This document shows positions 28,236 through 38,130 of a DNA stretch of 64,000 bases, piece after piece. The stretch is from CAMLIZ01 sp036231905 (lineage in GTDB: Bacteria; Pseudomonadota; Gammaproteobacteria; Burkholderiales; Burkholderiaceae_C): assembly GCF_036231905.1 (NCBI RefSeq), contig NZ_JAZARE010000003.1:124001-188000 (forward strand), written 5' to 3'. Numbering within the stretch: the stretch's first letter is position 1; each line of letters starts with the position of its first letter. The notes beneath the pieces are model-generated. The model was not told the origin of the DNA, ran no database searches, and saw only the letters and a list, made by a program, of their open reading frames with translations. Both the position numbers and the translations under genes were made by a program.

Positions 28236-28825
28236 GGGCTGGCCGGCGGCGCGCCAGCGTCCTTGTTGTCGTTGTCGTCGGCCTCGATGATCTGGCCCAC
28301 GGGGATGGGCTCTTCGGCGGGTGCGGCGCCGACCGGCGCAACCGCAGCGCCGGCCGTTTGCAGCGCCCTCTGCTGCGCGCGTCGCTCGGCGAAGAACTCG
28401 CGCAGCAGTGCGCCGCACGCCTCTTCCATGACCCCGCCCTGCACGGCCGTGTGGTGGTTGAGGCGCCGTTCACCGAAGAGATCGAGCACCGACCCGGCCA
28501 CACCGGTCTTCGGGTCGCGCGCGCCGAACACCACGCGCTTGAAGCGCGCATGCATCAGCGCCATCGCACACATGGCACACGGCTCCAGGGTGACGAAGAT
28601 CTCGCACTCCGGCAGGCGGTAGTTCTCCAGCAGCTGCGCGGCGTGGCGCAGCGCCACGATCTCCGCATGCGCGGTCGGGTCGTGGGTGGTGATCGGCCGG
28701 TTGTAGCCGGTGGCGATCACCTGTCCATTGCGCAGGATGACGGCGCCGACCGGGACCTCGCCCACCAACCAGGCGTTCTGCGCCTGATCCAGCGCAAGGC
28801 GCATGCCGTAGTCGTCGCTGGTCAT
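28232..28825 (-). CDS. tadA: tRNA-specific adenosine deaminase
   Basis: Deaminates A34 of tRNA-Arg(ACG) to inosine. The 197-residue protein has the zinc site HAEIVAL and PCAMCAMAL and the family C-terminal helix region EACGALLREFFAERR. A C-terminal tail of about 45 residues (IEADDNDNKDAG, Ala/Pro-rich) is extra to the 160-170-residue norm. The ATG at 28825 is chosen because the deaminase fold begins right there (DDYGMRLALDQA). It follows the small membrane protein by one base and overlaps ldcA by four. Confidence 0.95.
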   Translation of the reverse strand: MTSDDYGMRLALDQAQNAWLVGEVPVGAVILRNGQVIATGYNRPITTHDPTAHAEIVALRHAAQLLENYRLPECEIFVTLEPCAMCAMALMHARFKRVVFGARDPKTGVAGSVLDLFGERRLNHHTAVQGGVMEEACGALLREFFAERRAQQRALQTAGAAVAPVGAAPAEEPIPVGQIIEADDNDNKDAGAPPASP

Positions 28826-28826
28826 C

Positions 28827-29057
28827 TCAGGGCTCGGCGTCGGAGGCGCGGGCTGCGCCCTGCTGCAGGGCACGTTCCACATCCTGCCTGACCTGCTGCT
28901 GCATCTGCGCCGGAGAGCCGCCGGGTGCAGCGGCCGTCGAGCCCGATGCGGGAGGTGCAACGCCGGCGGCAGCACCGGCCTGCAGTTGTTTGCGCACGAT
29001 CATGCCGACGATCAGCACGACGACCAGCAAGCCCAGTACGCTGAAGATGCCTCTCAT
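28827..29057 (-). CDS. small single-pass membrane protein
   Basis: A 76-residue protein of unknown function. Residues about 4-22 (IFSVLGLLVVVLIVGMIV) form one membrane helix, followed by a basic RKQ stop-transfer and a soluble Gly/Ala/Pro-rich tail with QMQQQVRQDVERALQQ, probably helical. The ATG at 29057 overlaps the thpR stop (ATGA), and tadA starts one base after this stop, so it sits inside a tightly packed operon. No family was recognised. Confidence 0.78.
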   Translation of the reverse strand: MRGIFSVLGLLVVVLIVGMIVRKQLQAGAAAGVAPPASGSTAAAPGGSPAQMQQQVRQDVERALQQGAARASDAEP

Positions 29058-29644
29058 GCCATGCCGGTGCCGAGTGGCCACCGCCCTAGCGGAATGTGGG
29101 TCGTCTGGCCAAGCAGGCTGTGCACCAGCACGAGCTCCCGCGCGGTCCAGCGGACCGGCTCGATCGAATGATCGGGCACCTCACGTTGCGCATACATCGT
29201 GGTCACGTGTGGCGTGAAGCTTTTGTCGCCGCGGATGCCTTGGTACGCCATGGCCATCCCGAGCTTGCGCTGGAACGCCACGACTGCTTCAGTGTTCTGC
29301 GACGCCTTGAGCACGTAAGGAAAACTGCGTCCATTGGGGAAGCTGCCCGCCCCATCGAAGATCAGTTCGAACGGCTCCGCTGTCACTGCGTCTGCCGCGC
29401 GACTGGCGGCCTCGACCACGCCAAGCGGCAAGCTCGCGAAGTCGCCGAGGTGATGCAGTGTCACGTGCAGATGCTCGGGCTTGACTTGCTTTCCGGACAA
29501 CCCGTGTTGCTGCTTCAAGCTGTGCGTCAACCGATGGATACCTTCGCCCACCGGTGAAGGCACACAGAGCGCGAAGAACAAGCGATCAAGCGCCGGCTTT
29601 TCCTCGAACCCCATCAACGACAGTTGGCCAGGCACACCGCGCAT
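29054..29644 (-). CDS. thpR: RNA 2',3'-cyclic phosphodiesterase (2'-5' RNA ligase family)
   Basis: Cytoplasmic 2H phosphoesterase of about 196 residues. The two catalytic HxT motifs are HVTLHHLG and HVTTMYAQ, both intact. In other organisms ThpR opens 2',3'-cyclic phosphates and can ligate 2'-5' bonds in vitro. ATG at 29644 is preferred over the TTG at 29662 because a GGGAG ribosome-binding site precedes it. It follows guaA with a few bases of spacing and overlaps the next small gene. Confidence 0.9.
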   Translation of the reverse strand: MRGVPGQLSLMGFEEKPALDRLFFALCVPSPVGEGIHRLTHSLKQQHGLSGKQVKPEHLHVTLHHLGDFASLPLGVVEAASRAADAVTAEPFELIFDGAGSFPNGRSFPYVLKASQNTEAVVAFQRKLGMAMAYQGIRGDKSFTPHVTTMYAQREVPDHSIEPVRWTARELVLVHSLLGQTTHIPLGRWPLGTGMA

Positions 29645-29648
29645 GACA

Positions 29649-31235
29649 TCACTCCCATTCAATCGTCGCAGGCGGCTTGGACGACACGTCGTAGGTCACC
29701 CGGTTGATGCCGCGCACCTCGTTGATGATGCGGCTGGACACGCGCTTGAGCAGGCTGTATGGCAGCTCGGCCCAGTCCGCCGTCATGAAGTCGCTGGTCT
29801 GCACCGCGCGCAGCGCCACCACGTAGTCATAGGTGCGGCCGTCGCCCATCACGCCCACGCTCTTGACCGGCAGGAACACCGCGAAGGCCTGGCTGGTGAG
29901 GTCGTACCAGCTCTTGTCGGTGGCTTCGTCGCGCGCCTTGCGCAGCTCCTCGATGAAAATGGCATCCGCCCGGCGCAGCAGGTCGGCGTATTCACGCTTC
30001 ACTTCGCCGAGGATGCGCACACCCAGGCCCGGGCCGGGGAACGGATGGCGATACACCATCTCCGGCGGCAGGCCCAGCGCCACGCCGAGTTCGCGCACCT
30101 CGTCCTTGAACAGGTCGCGCAGCGGCTCCAGCAGCTTCAGGCCCAGCGTCTCCGGCAGGCCGCCCACGTTGTGGTGGCTCTTGATGGTGGTGGCCTTCTT
30201 GGTCTTGGCGCCACCGGACTCGATCACGTCGGGATAAATGGTGCCCTGGGCCAGCCACTTGGCGCCCTTGAGCTTCTTGGCCTCGGCCTGGAACACCTCC
30301 ACGAACTCGCGGCCGATGATCTTGCGCTTGGCCTCGGGGTCGCTCACGCCCTTCAGGTGGCCGAGGAACTGATCGCTGGCGTCCACGTGGATCACTTTCG
30401 CATGCAGGCGGCCGGCGAACATCTCCATCACCATGCGGCCTTCGTCCAGGCGCAGCAGGCCGTGGTCGACGAACACGCAGGTGAGCTGGTCACCGATCGC
30501 GCGGTGGATCAGCGCCGCAGCCACGCTGGAATCCACGCCACCCGACAGGCCGAGGATCACTTCCTCGTCACCCACCTGGGCCCGGATCTTCTGCACCGCC
30601 TCTTCGATGTGGTCGCGCATGATCCAGTCGGGCCGCGCGCCGGCGATCTTGAGCACGAAACGCTCCAGCAGCTGGCGCCCTTGCAAGGTGTGGGTCACCT
30701 CCGGATGGAACTGCACCGCGTAGTAGCCGCGCGCCTCGTCTGCCATGCCGGCAATCGGGCAGCTGGGCGTGCTGGCCAGCAGCTTGAAGCCGGGCGGCAG
30801 CTCGGTCACCTTGTCGCCGTGGCTCATCCAGACCTTGAGCATGCCGTGGCCTTCGGGGCTGCGGAAATCCTCGATGCCCTCCAGCAGCCGGGTGTGGCCG
30901 CGCGCCCTCACCTCGGCGTAGCCGAACTCCCGGTGGTCGCTGTACTCCACCTTGCCGCCTAGCTGCGCGGCCATGGTCTGCATGCCGTAGCAGATGCCCA
31001 GCACCGGCACACCCAGGTCCCACACCGCCTGCGGCGCGCGCAGGTCTTCCTCCTCATAGGTGCTGGCGTGGCTGCCCGAGAGGATCACCGCCTTGGGCGC
31101 GAAATCGCGCACGAACTGGTCGGAGACGTCGTTCGGATGGATCTCGCAGTACACATGCGCCTCGCGCACACGGCGCGCGATCAGCTGCGTGACCTGGGAA
31201 CCGAAATCGAGGATGAGGACTTTGTCGTGCTGCAT
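29649..31235 (-). CDS. guaA: GMP synthase (glutamine-hydrolysing)
   Basis: Converts XMP to GMP using glutamine and ATP. The 528-residue protein has the class-I glutamine amidotransferase domain (1-200: ILDFGSQVTQLIARRV, nucleophile Cys in GICYGMQ, VQFHPEVTHT) and the ATP-pyrophosphatase domain (LSGGVDSSVAAAL, PP-loop). The C-terminal dimerisation domain (RHPFPGPGLGVRILG and SKPPATIEWE) is complete. It is cotranscribed with guaB and an intervening MFS gene. Confidence 0.97.
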   Translation of the reverse strand: MQHDKVLILDFGSQVTQLIARRVREAHVYCEIHPNDVSDQFVRDFAPKAVILSGSHASTYEEEDLRAPQAVWDLGVPVLGICYGMQTMAAQLGGKVEYSDHREFGYAEVRARGHTRLLEGIEDFRSPEGHGMLKVWMSHGDKVTELPPGFKLLASTPSCPIAGMADEARGYYAVQFHPEVTHTLQGRQLLERFVLKIAGARPDWIMRDHIEEAVQKIRAQVGDEEVILGLSGGVDSSVAAALIHRAIGDQLTCVFVDHGLLRLDEGRMVMEMFAGRLHAKVIHVDASDQFLGHLKGVSDPEAKRKIIGREFVEVFQAEAKKLKGAKWLAQGTIYPDVIESGGAKTKKATTIKSHHNVGGLPETLGLKLLEPLRDLFKDEVRELGVALGLPPEMVYRHPFPGPGLGVRILGEVKREYADLLRRADAIFIEELRKARDEATDKSWYDLTSQAFAVFLPVKSVGVMGDGRTYDYVVALRAVQTSDFMTADWAELPYSLLKRVSSRIINEVRGINRVTYDVSSKPPATIEWE

Positions 31236-31257
31236 GGTGCGGCGCTGGGTGGGCGAG

Positions 31258-32547
31258 TCAGGAAGCGGGGCCGGCGGCGCCGGGCGTGGCCGCGCTGCGC
31301 AGATGGCGCGCGCGGGCGAAGTGGCGGACAGCGACGATGGTGGCCAGCGCCTGCAGCACCGCGCACAGGTAGTAGGGTGCGCCGATGCGCCAGTCGCCCC
31401 GGGGCAGATGCGACACGAAGCCGAGGATGGACGGCCCGATCACCGGTGCCGCCACGGCCATCAGGCTGTTCAGCGACGCCACCGCGCCCATGGTCTGGCC
31501 CTGGCTGCGCGGATCCGCCGCGTTGGACACCAAAGCCTGGATGGCCGCCTGTGCCGCAAACCCCAGCACGTTGAAGAAGATGACGGCATACATCATCCAG
31601 CCTTCGGTGGCGGCGCCCCACAAGGCATAACAGGCGGTGGAGGACACCAGCCCCAGCACGGCCAACCGCTGGGCGGACCACCGCTTGAGCATCTTGCCCA
31701 CCAGCACGCCCTGCACCAGCGCGGACATCACACCCACCGCGAACAGCGACCAGCCGTTCTCCTTGGGGCCCCAGCCGAACTTCAGCTGCGTGTACAGCAC
31801 CCAGGTGGTGTGCAGGATGAACTGGGCCAGGCTGGCCAGCCCGATCACCACCACCAGCGCACCGACACCCCGCAGTTGGCCCAGAGCCTTGAGCGAGCCC
31901 ACCGGGTTGGCCTTGCGCCATTCGAAGGCCTGCCGGCGCTCCTTGGGCAGCGACTCCGGCAGCACGAAAAAGCCGTAGAGCCAGTTCAGCAACGCCAGCG
32001 TGCCGGCCGCGTAGAACGGCCAGTGCAGGTCGATGGAGCCCAGCAGGCCGCCCATCACCGGGCCCAGGATGAAGCCGATGCCGAACATGGCGCCGAGCAG
32101 GCCGAAGCGCTTGGCGCGCTGCTCGGGCGGCGTGATGTCGGCCACGTAGGCGTTCGCCACCGCCGCGTTGGCCATCAGCGCCCCGGCCACCAGCCGCACG
32201 GCAATCAGCATCCACAGCGCGGTGGCCATGGCGGTGACAAAGAAGCTCAGCGCCAGGCCGGAAAAGCCCAGCAGCAGCACCGGCCGGCGGCCGTAGCGGT
32301 CCGATAGCGCGCCCAGGATGGGCGAGCCAAAGAAGCTGGCGATGCCGAATGCAAAGGCCACCACACCGAACCAGTGCGCCTGCTCGGACGGGTTGCTGGT
32401 GAAGGTGCCCACCAGCGCCGGCAGCACCGGGATGATCAGCCCGATCGACACCATGTCGATCAGGACCGTCAACATGATGAACGGCATGCTGGCGGAACGG
32501 CCGGCGTGGCTGCCGGCCGGTGCGGTGCTGGTGTCTTGGATGGTCAT
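31258..32547 (-). CDS. MFS transporter, TetA/multidrug-type
   Basis: Inner-membrane major facilitator protein, 429 residues with about 12 membrane helices. Motif A (GALSDRYGRRPVLLLG) and the arrangement of the first six helices match the TCR/TetA group. Substrate is unknown. Location between guaB and guaA suggests a link to purine or nucleobase-analogue export, but similarity alone points to drug/H+ antiport. ATG at 32547 (MTIQDTS) is preferred to an upstream start at 32577, which lies within a hairpin. Confidence 0.86.
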   Translation of the reverse strand: MTIQDTSTAPAGSHAGRSASMPFIMLTVLIDMVSIGLIIPVLPALVGTFTSNPSEQAHWFGVVAFAFGIASFFGSPILGALSDRYGRRPVLLLGFSGLALSFFVTAMATALWMLIAVRLVAGALMANAAVANAYVADITPPEQRAKRFGLLGAMFGIGFILGPVMGGLLGSIDLHWPFYAAGTLALLNWLYGFFVLPESLPKERRQAFEWRKANPVGSLKALGQLRGVGALVVVIGLASLAQFILHTTWVLYTQLKFGWGPKENGWSLFAVGVMSALVQGVLVGKMLKRWSAQRLAVLGLVSSTACYALWGAATEGWMMYAVIFFNVLGFAAQAAIQALVSNAADPRSQGQTMGAVASLNSLMAVAAPVIGPSILGFVSHLPRGDWRIGAPYYLCAVLQALATIVAVRHFARARHLRSAATPGAAGPAS

Positions 32548-32566
32548 GCAGTCCCTGTAAGCACCG

Positions 32567-32589
32567 CCGCCCGGCATGGAGCCGGGCGG
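32567..32589 (-). terminator. hairpin in the guaB-MFS gap (weak or no termination)
   Basis: A perfect 9-bp stem (32567-32575 with 32581-32589) with a 5-base loop lies in the 66-base gap after guaB. No T run follows on the minus strand, so it may attenuate or stabilise rather than end transcription. Confidence 0.45.
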
Positions 32590-32613
32590 ACGGGTCGATC
32601 TTTCAAAGGCAGA

Positions 32614-34083
<1,470 letters not shown>

Positions 34084-34199
34084 GAGAGGAAGCTCCAGAC
34101 GCAAAAGCAGATTATACGGACGTGCGCAGCGTGCGGAATTCACGCTGGCACGCCGCCTGCCCTGCAAGGCCGGCCAGGGGGCCGCCGCTACACTGCCGG

Positions 34200-34724
34200 A
34201 TGAGCGTTTTTCGCGTTTCCAACATCATGATGCGTCGTCTGGGTTGCATGGTTGTGGCAGGCCTGCTGGCCACCTCGTTCAGCGTGGCAGCGCATGCCCA
34301 ATGGAAGTGGCGCGACAAGAGCGGCCAGATGCACCTGAGCGACCTGCCGCCGCCCGCCGACGTGGCGGAGAAGGATGTGCTGCAGCGCCCCGACACGGCC
34401 AAGTTCAAGGCAGCGCCCGCGCCCTCCCCGGCGTCCGCTTCAGTCGCTGCCAGTGCGCCCCGCGCGGCAGTGGACCCGGAGCTCGAAGCGCGCATGAAAC
34501 GCACCGAGCAGGAGCGCACCGCGCAGCAGAAGAAGGAAGAAGAGCGCGTCGCTGCCGTGAAGGCCGAAAACTGCGCACGCGCCAAGGAACACTTGCGCTC
34601 GCTGGACAGCGGCATCCGCCTGAGCCGCGTGAACGAAAAGGGCGAGCGCGAGATCCTGGACGACAAGCAGCGCGCCGAGGAAGCGCAGCGCAGCCGCAAC
34701 GTGGTGGCCTCCGAGTGCCGCTGA
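34200..34724 (+). CDS. DUF4124-like exported protein
   Basis: About 174 residues. A signal peptide (MMRRLGCMVVAGLLATSFSVAAHAQ) is followed directly by a short DUF4124-like motif (WKWRDKSGQMHLSDLPPP) and then by a highly charged helical region (MKRTEQERTAQQKKEEERVAAVKAE). The tail includes LRSLDSGIRLSRVNEKGERE, often seen in such proteins. Start choice is uncertain: 34200 gives a nine-residue extension before MMRR (34227), and neither has a clear ribosome-binding site. Probably a periplasmic structural or regulatory protein. The gene is divergent from guaB and convergent with rnfH. Confidence 0.8.
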   Translation: MSVFRVSNIMMRRLGCMVVAGLLATSFSVAAHAQWKWRDKSGQMHLSDLPPPADVAEKDVLQRPDTAKFKAAPAPSPASASVAASAPRAAVDPELEARMKRTEQERTAQQKKEEERVAAVKAENCARAKEHLRSLDSGIRLSRVNEKGEREILDDKQRAEEAQRSRNVVASECR

Positions 34725-34728
34725 AGCT

Positions 34729-35007
34729 TCAGCGCCCCTGCCGGCGATAACGCTGGCGGCGCGCTTCCTTCGGGTCCACGGTGAGCGGCCGGTAGACCTC
34801 CACCCGGTCCATGTCGCGCAGCACGCTGTCCAGCGGCTGCTTGCGGCCCCAGATGCCGGCGCACAGCTCCGTATTGCGCAGCTCGCCATGACGCTCGGCC
34901 AGGCCACTGGCCTGCAGCGCCTGCTGCAGCGTGGTGCCGGGCGGCAGGTCCAGCAGGCTGCGATCGACCACGCCGGGCGCCGGGCTGTAGGCCACTTCGA
35001 TGCGCAT
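34729..35007 (-). CDS. rnfH: RnfH family protein
   Basis: A 92-residue protein of the RnfH family with a ubiquitin-like beta-grasp fold. The C-terminal VEVYRPLTVDPKEARRQRYRR is diagnostic. Its start is four bases after the ratA stop, a conserved pair in beta- and gammaproteobacteria. Function is unproven. Confidence 0.93.
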   Translation of the reverse strand: MRIEVAYSPAPGVVDRSLLDLPPGTTLQQALQASGLAERHGELRNTELCAGIWGRKQPLDSVLRDMDRVEVYRPLTVDPKEARRQRYRRQGR

Positions 35008-35011
35008 GCCG

Positions 35012-35473
35012 TCAGCGCGCCCCGTACACCTGCTCGGCCCGCTTGACGAAGGAATCGACGAAGGTGTTGGCCACCCGGTCGAACACCGGGCTGATCACCG
35101 CCTCCAGCGCCTTGCTGGCAAAGGCATAACAGAGATCGAATTCGATCTTGCAGGCGTCACCGCCCTGCCCCTGCGCCGCGGCCTGGCCCAGCGGCGTGAA
35201 CAGCCAGGTGCCGTCCAGGCGCGAAAACGGGCCGTCGACCAGCCGCACCACCACCGAGCGGCCGGGCACATGCTCATTGCGGGTGGTGAAGGCATGGCGC
35301 ACGCCGGCGTAGGACAGGGTCAGCCGTGCCGTCATGGTGTCGGACTGCTCCTGCAGCACCTCGGCGCGTTCGCACCACGGCAGGAACTTCGGATAGTCCT
35401 GCACCCGGGTGACCAGCTGGTACATCTCGAGGGGGGAATACCACAGCAGCACGGACTTCTTGACGTGCTTCAT
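35012..35473 (-). CDS. ratA: type II toxin-like RatA family protein (START/Bet v1-like)
   Basis: A 153-residue coenzyme-Q-binding START-domain family protein (RatA/YfjG). The N-terminus KKSVLLWYSPLEMYQLVTRVQDYPKFLPWC is characteristic. In E. coli RatA is reported to hinder 70S ribosome association, while eukaryotic relatives (Coq10) bind ubiquinone. The conserved ratA-rnfH order opposite smpB is seen here. ATG at 35473 starts the conserved domain. Confidence 0.93.
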   Translation of the reverse strand: MKHVKKSVLLWYSPLEMYQLVTRVQDYPKFLPWCERAEVLQEQSDTMTARLTLSYAGVRHAFTTRNEHVPGRSVVVRLVDGPFSRLDGTWLFTPLGQAAAQGQGGDACKIEFDLCYAFASKALEAVISPVFDRVANTFVDSFVKRAEQVYGAR

Positions 35474-35567
35474 GGCGCCGTGCTGCGAGCCCTGGGGGAA
35501 GGGGCGAAGTGCCGTTGCCAGGGCCGGCGGGGAAGGAACGCGTTCGGGTCCATACAATGATTCGATT

Positions 35568-36032
35568 ATGTCGTCGCTCATTGCAGAGAACCGCCGCGCC
35601 CGTTTCGAATACCACATCGAAGAACAGTACGAGGCCGGCGTGGTGCTGACCGGCTGGGAGATCAAGGCCATTCGCGCGGGCCAGGTGCAGCTCACCGACG
35701 GCTACGTGGTCATCCGGGACGGCGAACTCCAGCTGATCGGCTGCCGCATCAACGCGCTGCGCAGTGCCTCCACCCACGTCACGCCGGAAGCCGACCGCAC
35801 CAAGAAGCTGCTGATGCACAAGGAGGAGATCCGCCGCCTCATCGGCAAGGTGGAGCAGAAGGGCTTCACCCTCGTGCCCTTGAACCTCCACTACAAGGGC
35901 GGCCGGGTGAAGGCCGAGATCGCGCTGGCCAAGGGCAAGGCCCAGCACGACAAGCGCAACACCGAGAAGCAGCGCGATTGGGAACGTGAAAAGGGCCGAT
36001 TGATGAGACACAAGGTCTCATCCAAGGCCTGA
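35568..36032 (+). CDS. smpB: SsrA-binding protein
   Basis: tmRNA-binding partner for trans-translation, which rescues stalled ribosomes. The 154-residue protein has the conserved N-terminal AENRRARFEYHIEEQYEAG and the C-terminal basic tail (TEKQRDWEREKGRLMRHK). ATG at 35568 matches this N-terminus. Its last 15 bases overlap the convergent PLP-enzyme gene. No terminator can fit in this overlap. Confidence 0.97.
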   Translation: MSSLIAENRRARFEYHIEEQYEAGVVLTGWEIKAIRAGQVQLTDGYVVIRDGELQLIGCRINALRSASTHVTPEADRTKKLLMHKEEIRRLIGKVEQKGFTLVPLNLHYKGGRVKAEIALAKGKAQHDKRNTEKQRDWEREKGRLMRHKVSSKA

Positions 36033-37196
36033 CAGCGCCTGCTCCAGGTCGGCGATCAGGTCCTGGGGGTCTTCCAGGCCGATGGAAAAGCGCACCAGCA
36101 CACCGGCATGCCCATGCGGCAGGCTGCGCATGGGCTGAAGCTCGTAGGGCACCACCAGGCTCATCGCCCCGCCCCAGGAGTAGCCGATGCGAAACAGCTT
36201 CAGGGCATCGACGAAGCGGTCCACCTGTGCGACCGTGAAGCGCTCATCGAACAGCACCGAGAACAGGCCGGCGGCCGCGGTGCAGTGCGCAGCCCAGTGC
36301 TCGTGGCCGGGCGAGCCTTCAAAGGCCGGATGCAGCAGGCGGCCAATTTCCGGCCGCTGCTGCAGCCACTTCGCCACCACGCGAGCCGCATCGTCCTGCG
36401 CCCGGTAGCGCAAGGCCACCGAAGGCAAGGCGCGCAGCAGGGCTTCGGCGTCGTTGGCGCCCACGCCCCAGCCCCAGCGCATGTGGGTCTGCGCCAGCCT
36501 CGCGTACAGCGCGTCGTCCCGGGTGGTCACCGCGCCCATCAGCACGTCACCGCCGCCCGACGGGTACTTGGTGAGGGCATGCATGGAGACGTCCACGGAC
36601 TGGCCGTTGCCCAGATCGAAGGGGTTGAACGCGATGCCGGCACCCCAGGTGTTGTCCAGCACGGTGAGCACGCCGCGTGCACGCGCGATGCGCGCCAGGG
36701 CCCGCAGGTCCGGGAACTCCATGGTCACCGAGCCGGCCGCCTCCAGCCAGGCCAGGCGGGTGTCGGGGCCGATGGCACGCTCGAACGCAGCCGGATCCAT
36801 CGCATCGTAGAAGCGGTGCTTGATGCCCCAGCGGGCCAGCTCGGCCTGCGCCAGCTCCTTGCCCGGGCCATAGCCGTTGTCCGGCACCAATACCTCGTCG
36901 CCGCTGCGCAGGAAGGCGGCATCGACGAGGCCCACGGCCGCGAGGCCGCTGGGCACCAGCAGGGTGAAGCGCCCGCCCTCGAGGGTGGCGACGCGTTCTT
37001 CCAGCGTGAAGGTGGTCGGCGTGCCATGCAGGCCGTAGGTGTAGCCTTGCTTGTCCTTCCAGCGCCGCGCGCGCATGGCCGCGACGTTGGCAAAGATGAC
37101 AGTCGAAGCCTTGAAGACGCCCGGCACGGGCGCTTCGAAGCCGGCCGGCGGCTTGTAGGGATGGTGGATCAGGTCAGTGGCAGAACGGCGCGTCAT
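36018..37196 (-). CDS. metC: Cys/Met-metabolism PLP-dependent enzyme, cystathionine beta-lyase-like
   Basis: A 392-residue PLP-dependent enzyme. The Schiff-base Lys is K210 in MHALTKYPSGGGDVLMG, and the cofactor-binding Asp is in LDNTWGAGIAF (D181). Sequence fits cystathionine beta-lyase (methionine pathway) or another gamma-family lyase. It overlaps smpB by 15 bases at the 3' ends. Upstream on the same strand are ghrA-like and rimO genes with short gaps, suggesting one transcript. The gene symbol is by similarity. Confidence 0.82.
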   Translation of the reverse strand: MTRRSATDLIHHPYKPPAGFEAPVPGVFKASTVIFANVAAMRARRWKDKQGYTYGLHGTPTTFTLEERVATLEGGRFTLLVPSGLAAVGLVDAAFLRSGDEVLVPDNGYGPGKELAQAELARWGIKHRFYDAMDPAAFERAIGPDTRLAWLEAAGSVTMEFPDLRALARIARARGVLTVLDNTWGAGIAFNPFDLGNGQSVDVSMHALTKYPSGGGDVLMGAVTTRDDALYARLAQTHMRWGWGVGANDAEALLRALPSVALRYRAQDDAARVVAKWLQQRPEIGRLLHPAFEGSPGHEHWAAHCTAAAGLFSVLFDERFTVAQVDRFVDALKLFRIGYSWGGAMSLVVPYELQPMRSLPHGHAGVLVRFSIGLEDPQDLIADLEQALSGLG

Positions 37197-37217
37197 GCCG
37201 CCAGTGTAGGCACCCTG

Positions 37218-38117
37218 TCAGTACCCGCGCTGCCGGTCCACCTGCTGGGGCGGCGGCTCGCCGCGCAGCAGGCAGCGCAGCCCCGCGACGAACTGCGTGG
37301 CGATGGTGTCCACCGAGGACTGCGCCGCGATGTGCGGTGTGATCGTGATGCCCTCCACGCCCCACAGCGGATGGTCCGGTGGCAGCGGCTCCTGCTGCTG
37401 CACGTCCAGCGCCGCACCGGCCAGGTGGCCGCTGCGCACCGCGTCGACGAGGTCGGCTTCGACCACGTGGTGGCCGCGCGCGATGTTGATCAGGTAGGCA
37501 CCCTTGCGCATGCAGGCCAGCCGGCGCGCGTCGAGCAGGCCATGGGTCTGCGGCGTGAGCGGGAGCGCGCACACCACGATGTCGGCCGCCGCCAGCGCGT
37601 CGTCCAGCGCCCCGCCCTGCTGGCGGCTCCAGCCGCGCACGTCAAAGCCCACCGAACGCAGCATGTCGGCCACCGCACTGCCCATGGCGCCGGTGCCCAG
37701 CACCAGCACCGTGCTGCGCACCGCGGCCACCGGATGGCGGCGCCACTGGTGATCGCGGGCCTGGCGCTCGTACAGCGGCAGCTGCCGCGCATGGCGCAGC
37801 GCCATCAGCGCCACGAACTGTGCAATGCCCTGCCCCTGCTCCGGATCGACGATGCGCGACACCGGCACATCGGGATGCAATTCAGGCACCAGCAGCTTGT
37901 CCACGCCCGCGGACACCGCGCACACCCAGCGCAGCCGCTTCAGGCGCCCAGCCACACCGGGCGGGAAGGACCAGGCCAGCACCGCGTCCACTTCCGCGAG
38001 CTCCGCATCGCCGAGCTGCGGCGTGTACTCCACCGCTGTCACGTCGGGCAGCGCCTCCAGCAGCGCGGTGCCGTAGGGCGACGCCGGCATGGGGTGCGTC
38101 AGCAGCAGCACCTTCAT
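37218..38117 (-). CDS. D-2-hydroxyacid dehydrogenase (GhrA-like glyoxylate/hydroxypyruvate reductase)
   Basis: A 299-residue NAD(P)-dependent 2-hydroxyacid dehydrogenase. The Rossmann motif LGTGAMGSAVADML, catalytic Arg in NIARGHHVVEADL and catalytic His in WGVEGITITPHIAAQ are intact. The overall form fits GhrA rather than SerA (no ACT domain). It is followed by the PLP enzyme (21-base gap) and preceded by rimO (13-base gap). Confidence 0.88.
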   Translation of the reverse strand: MKVLLLTHPMPASPYGTALLEALPDVTAVEYTPQLGDAELAEVDAVLAWSFPPGVAGRLKRLRWVCAVSAGVDKLLVPELHPDVPVSRIVDPEQGQGIAQFVALMALRHARQLPLYERQARDHQWRRHPVAAVRSTVLVLGTGAMGSAVADMLRSVGFDVRGWSRQQGGALDDALAAADIVVCALPLTPQTHGLLDARRLACMRKGAYLINIARGHHVVEADLVDAVRSGHLAGAALDVQQQEPLPPDHPLWGVEGITITPHIAAQSSVDTIATQFVAGLRCLLRGEPPPQQVDRQRGY

Positions 38118-38130
38118 GGCGTAGGCCTCG

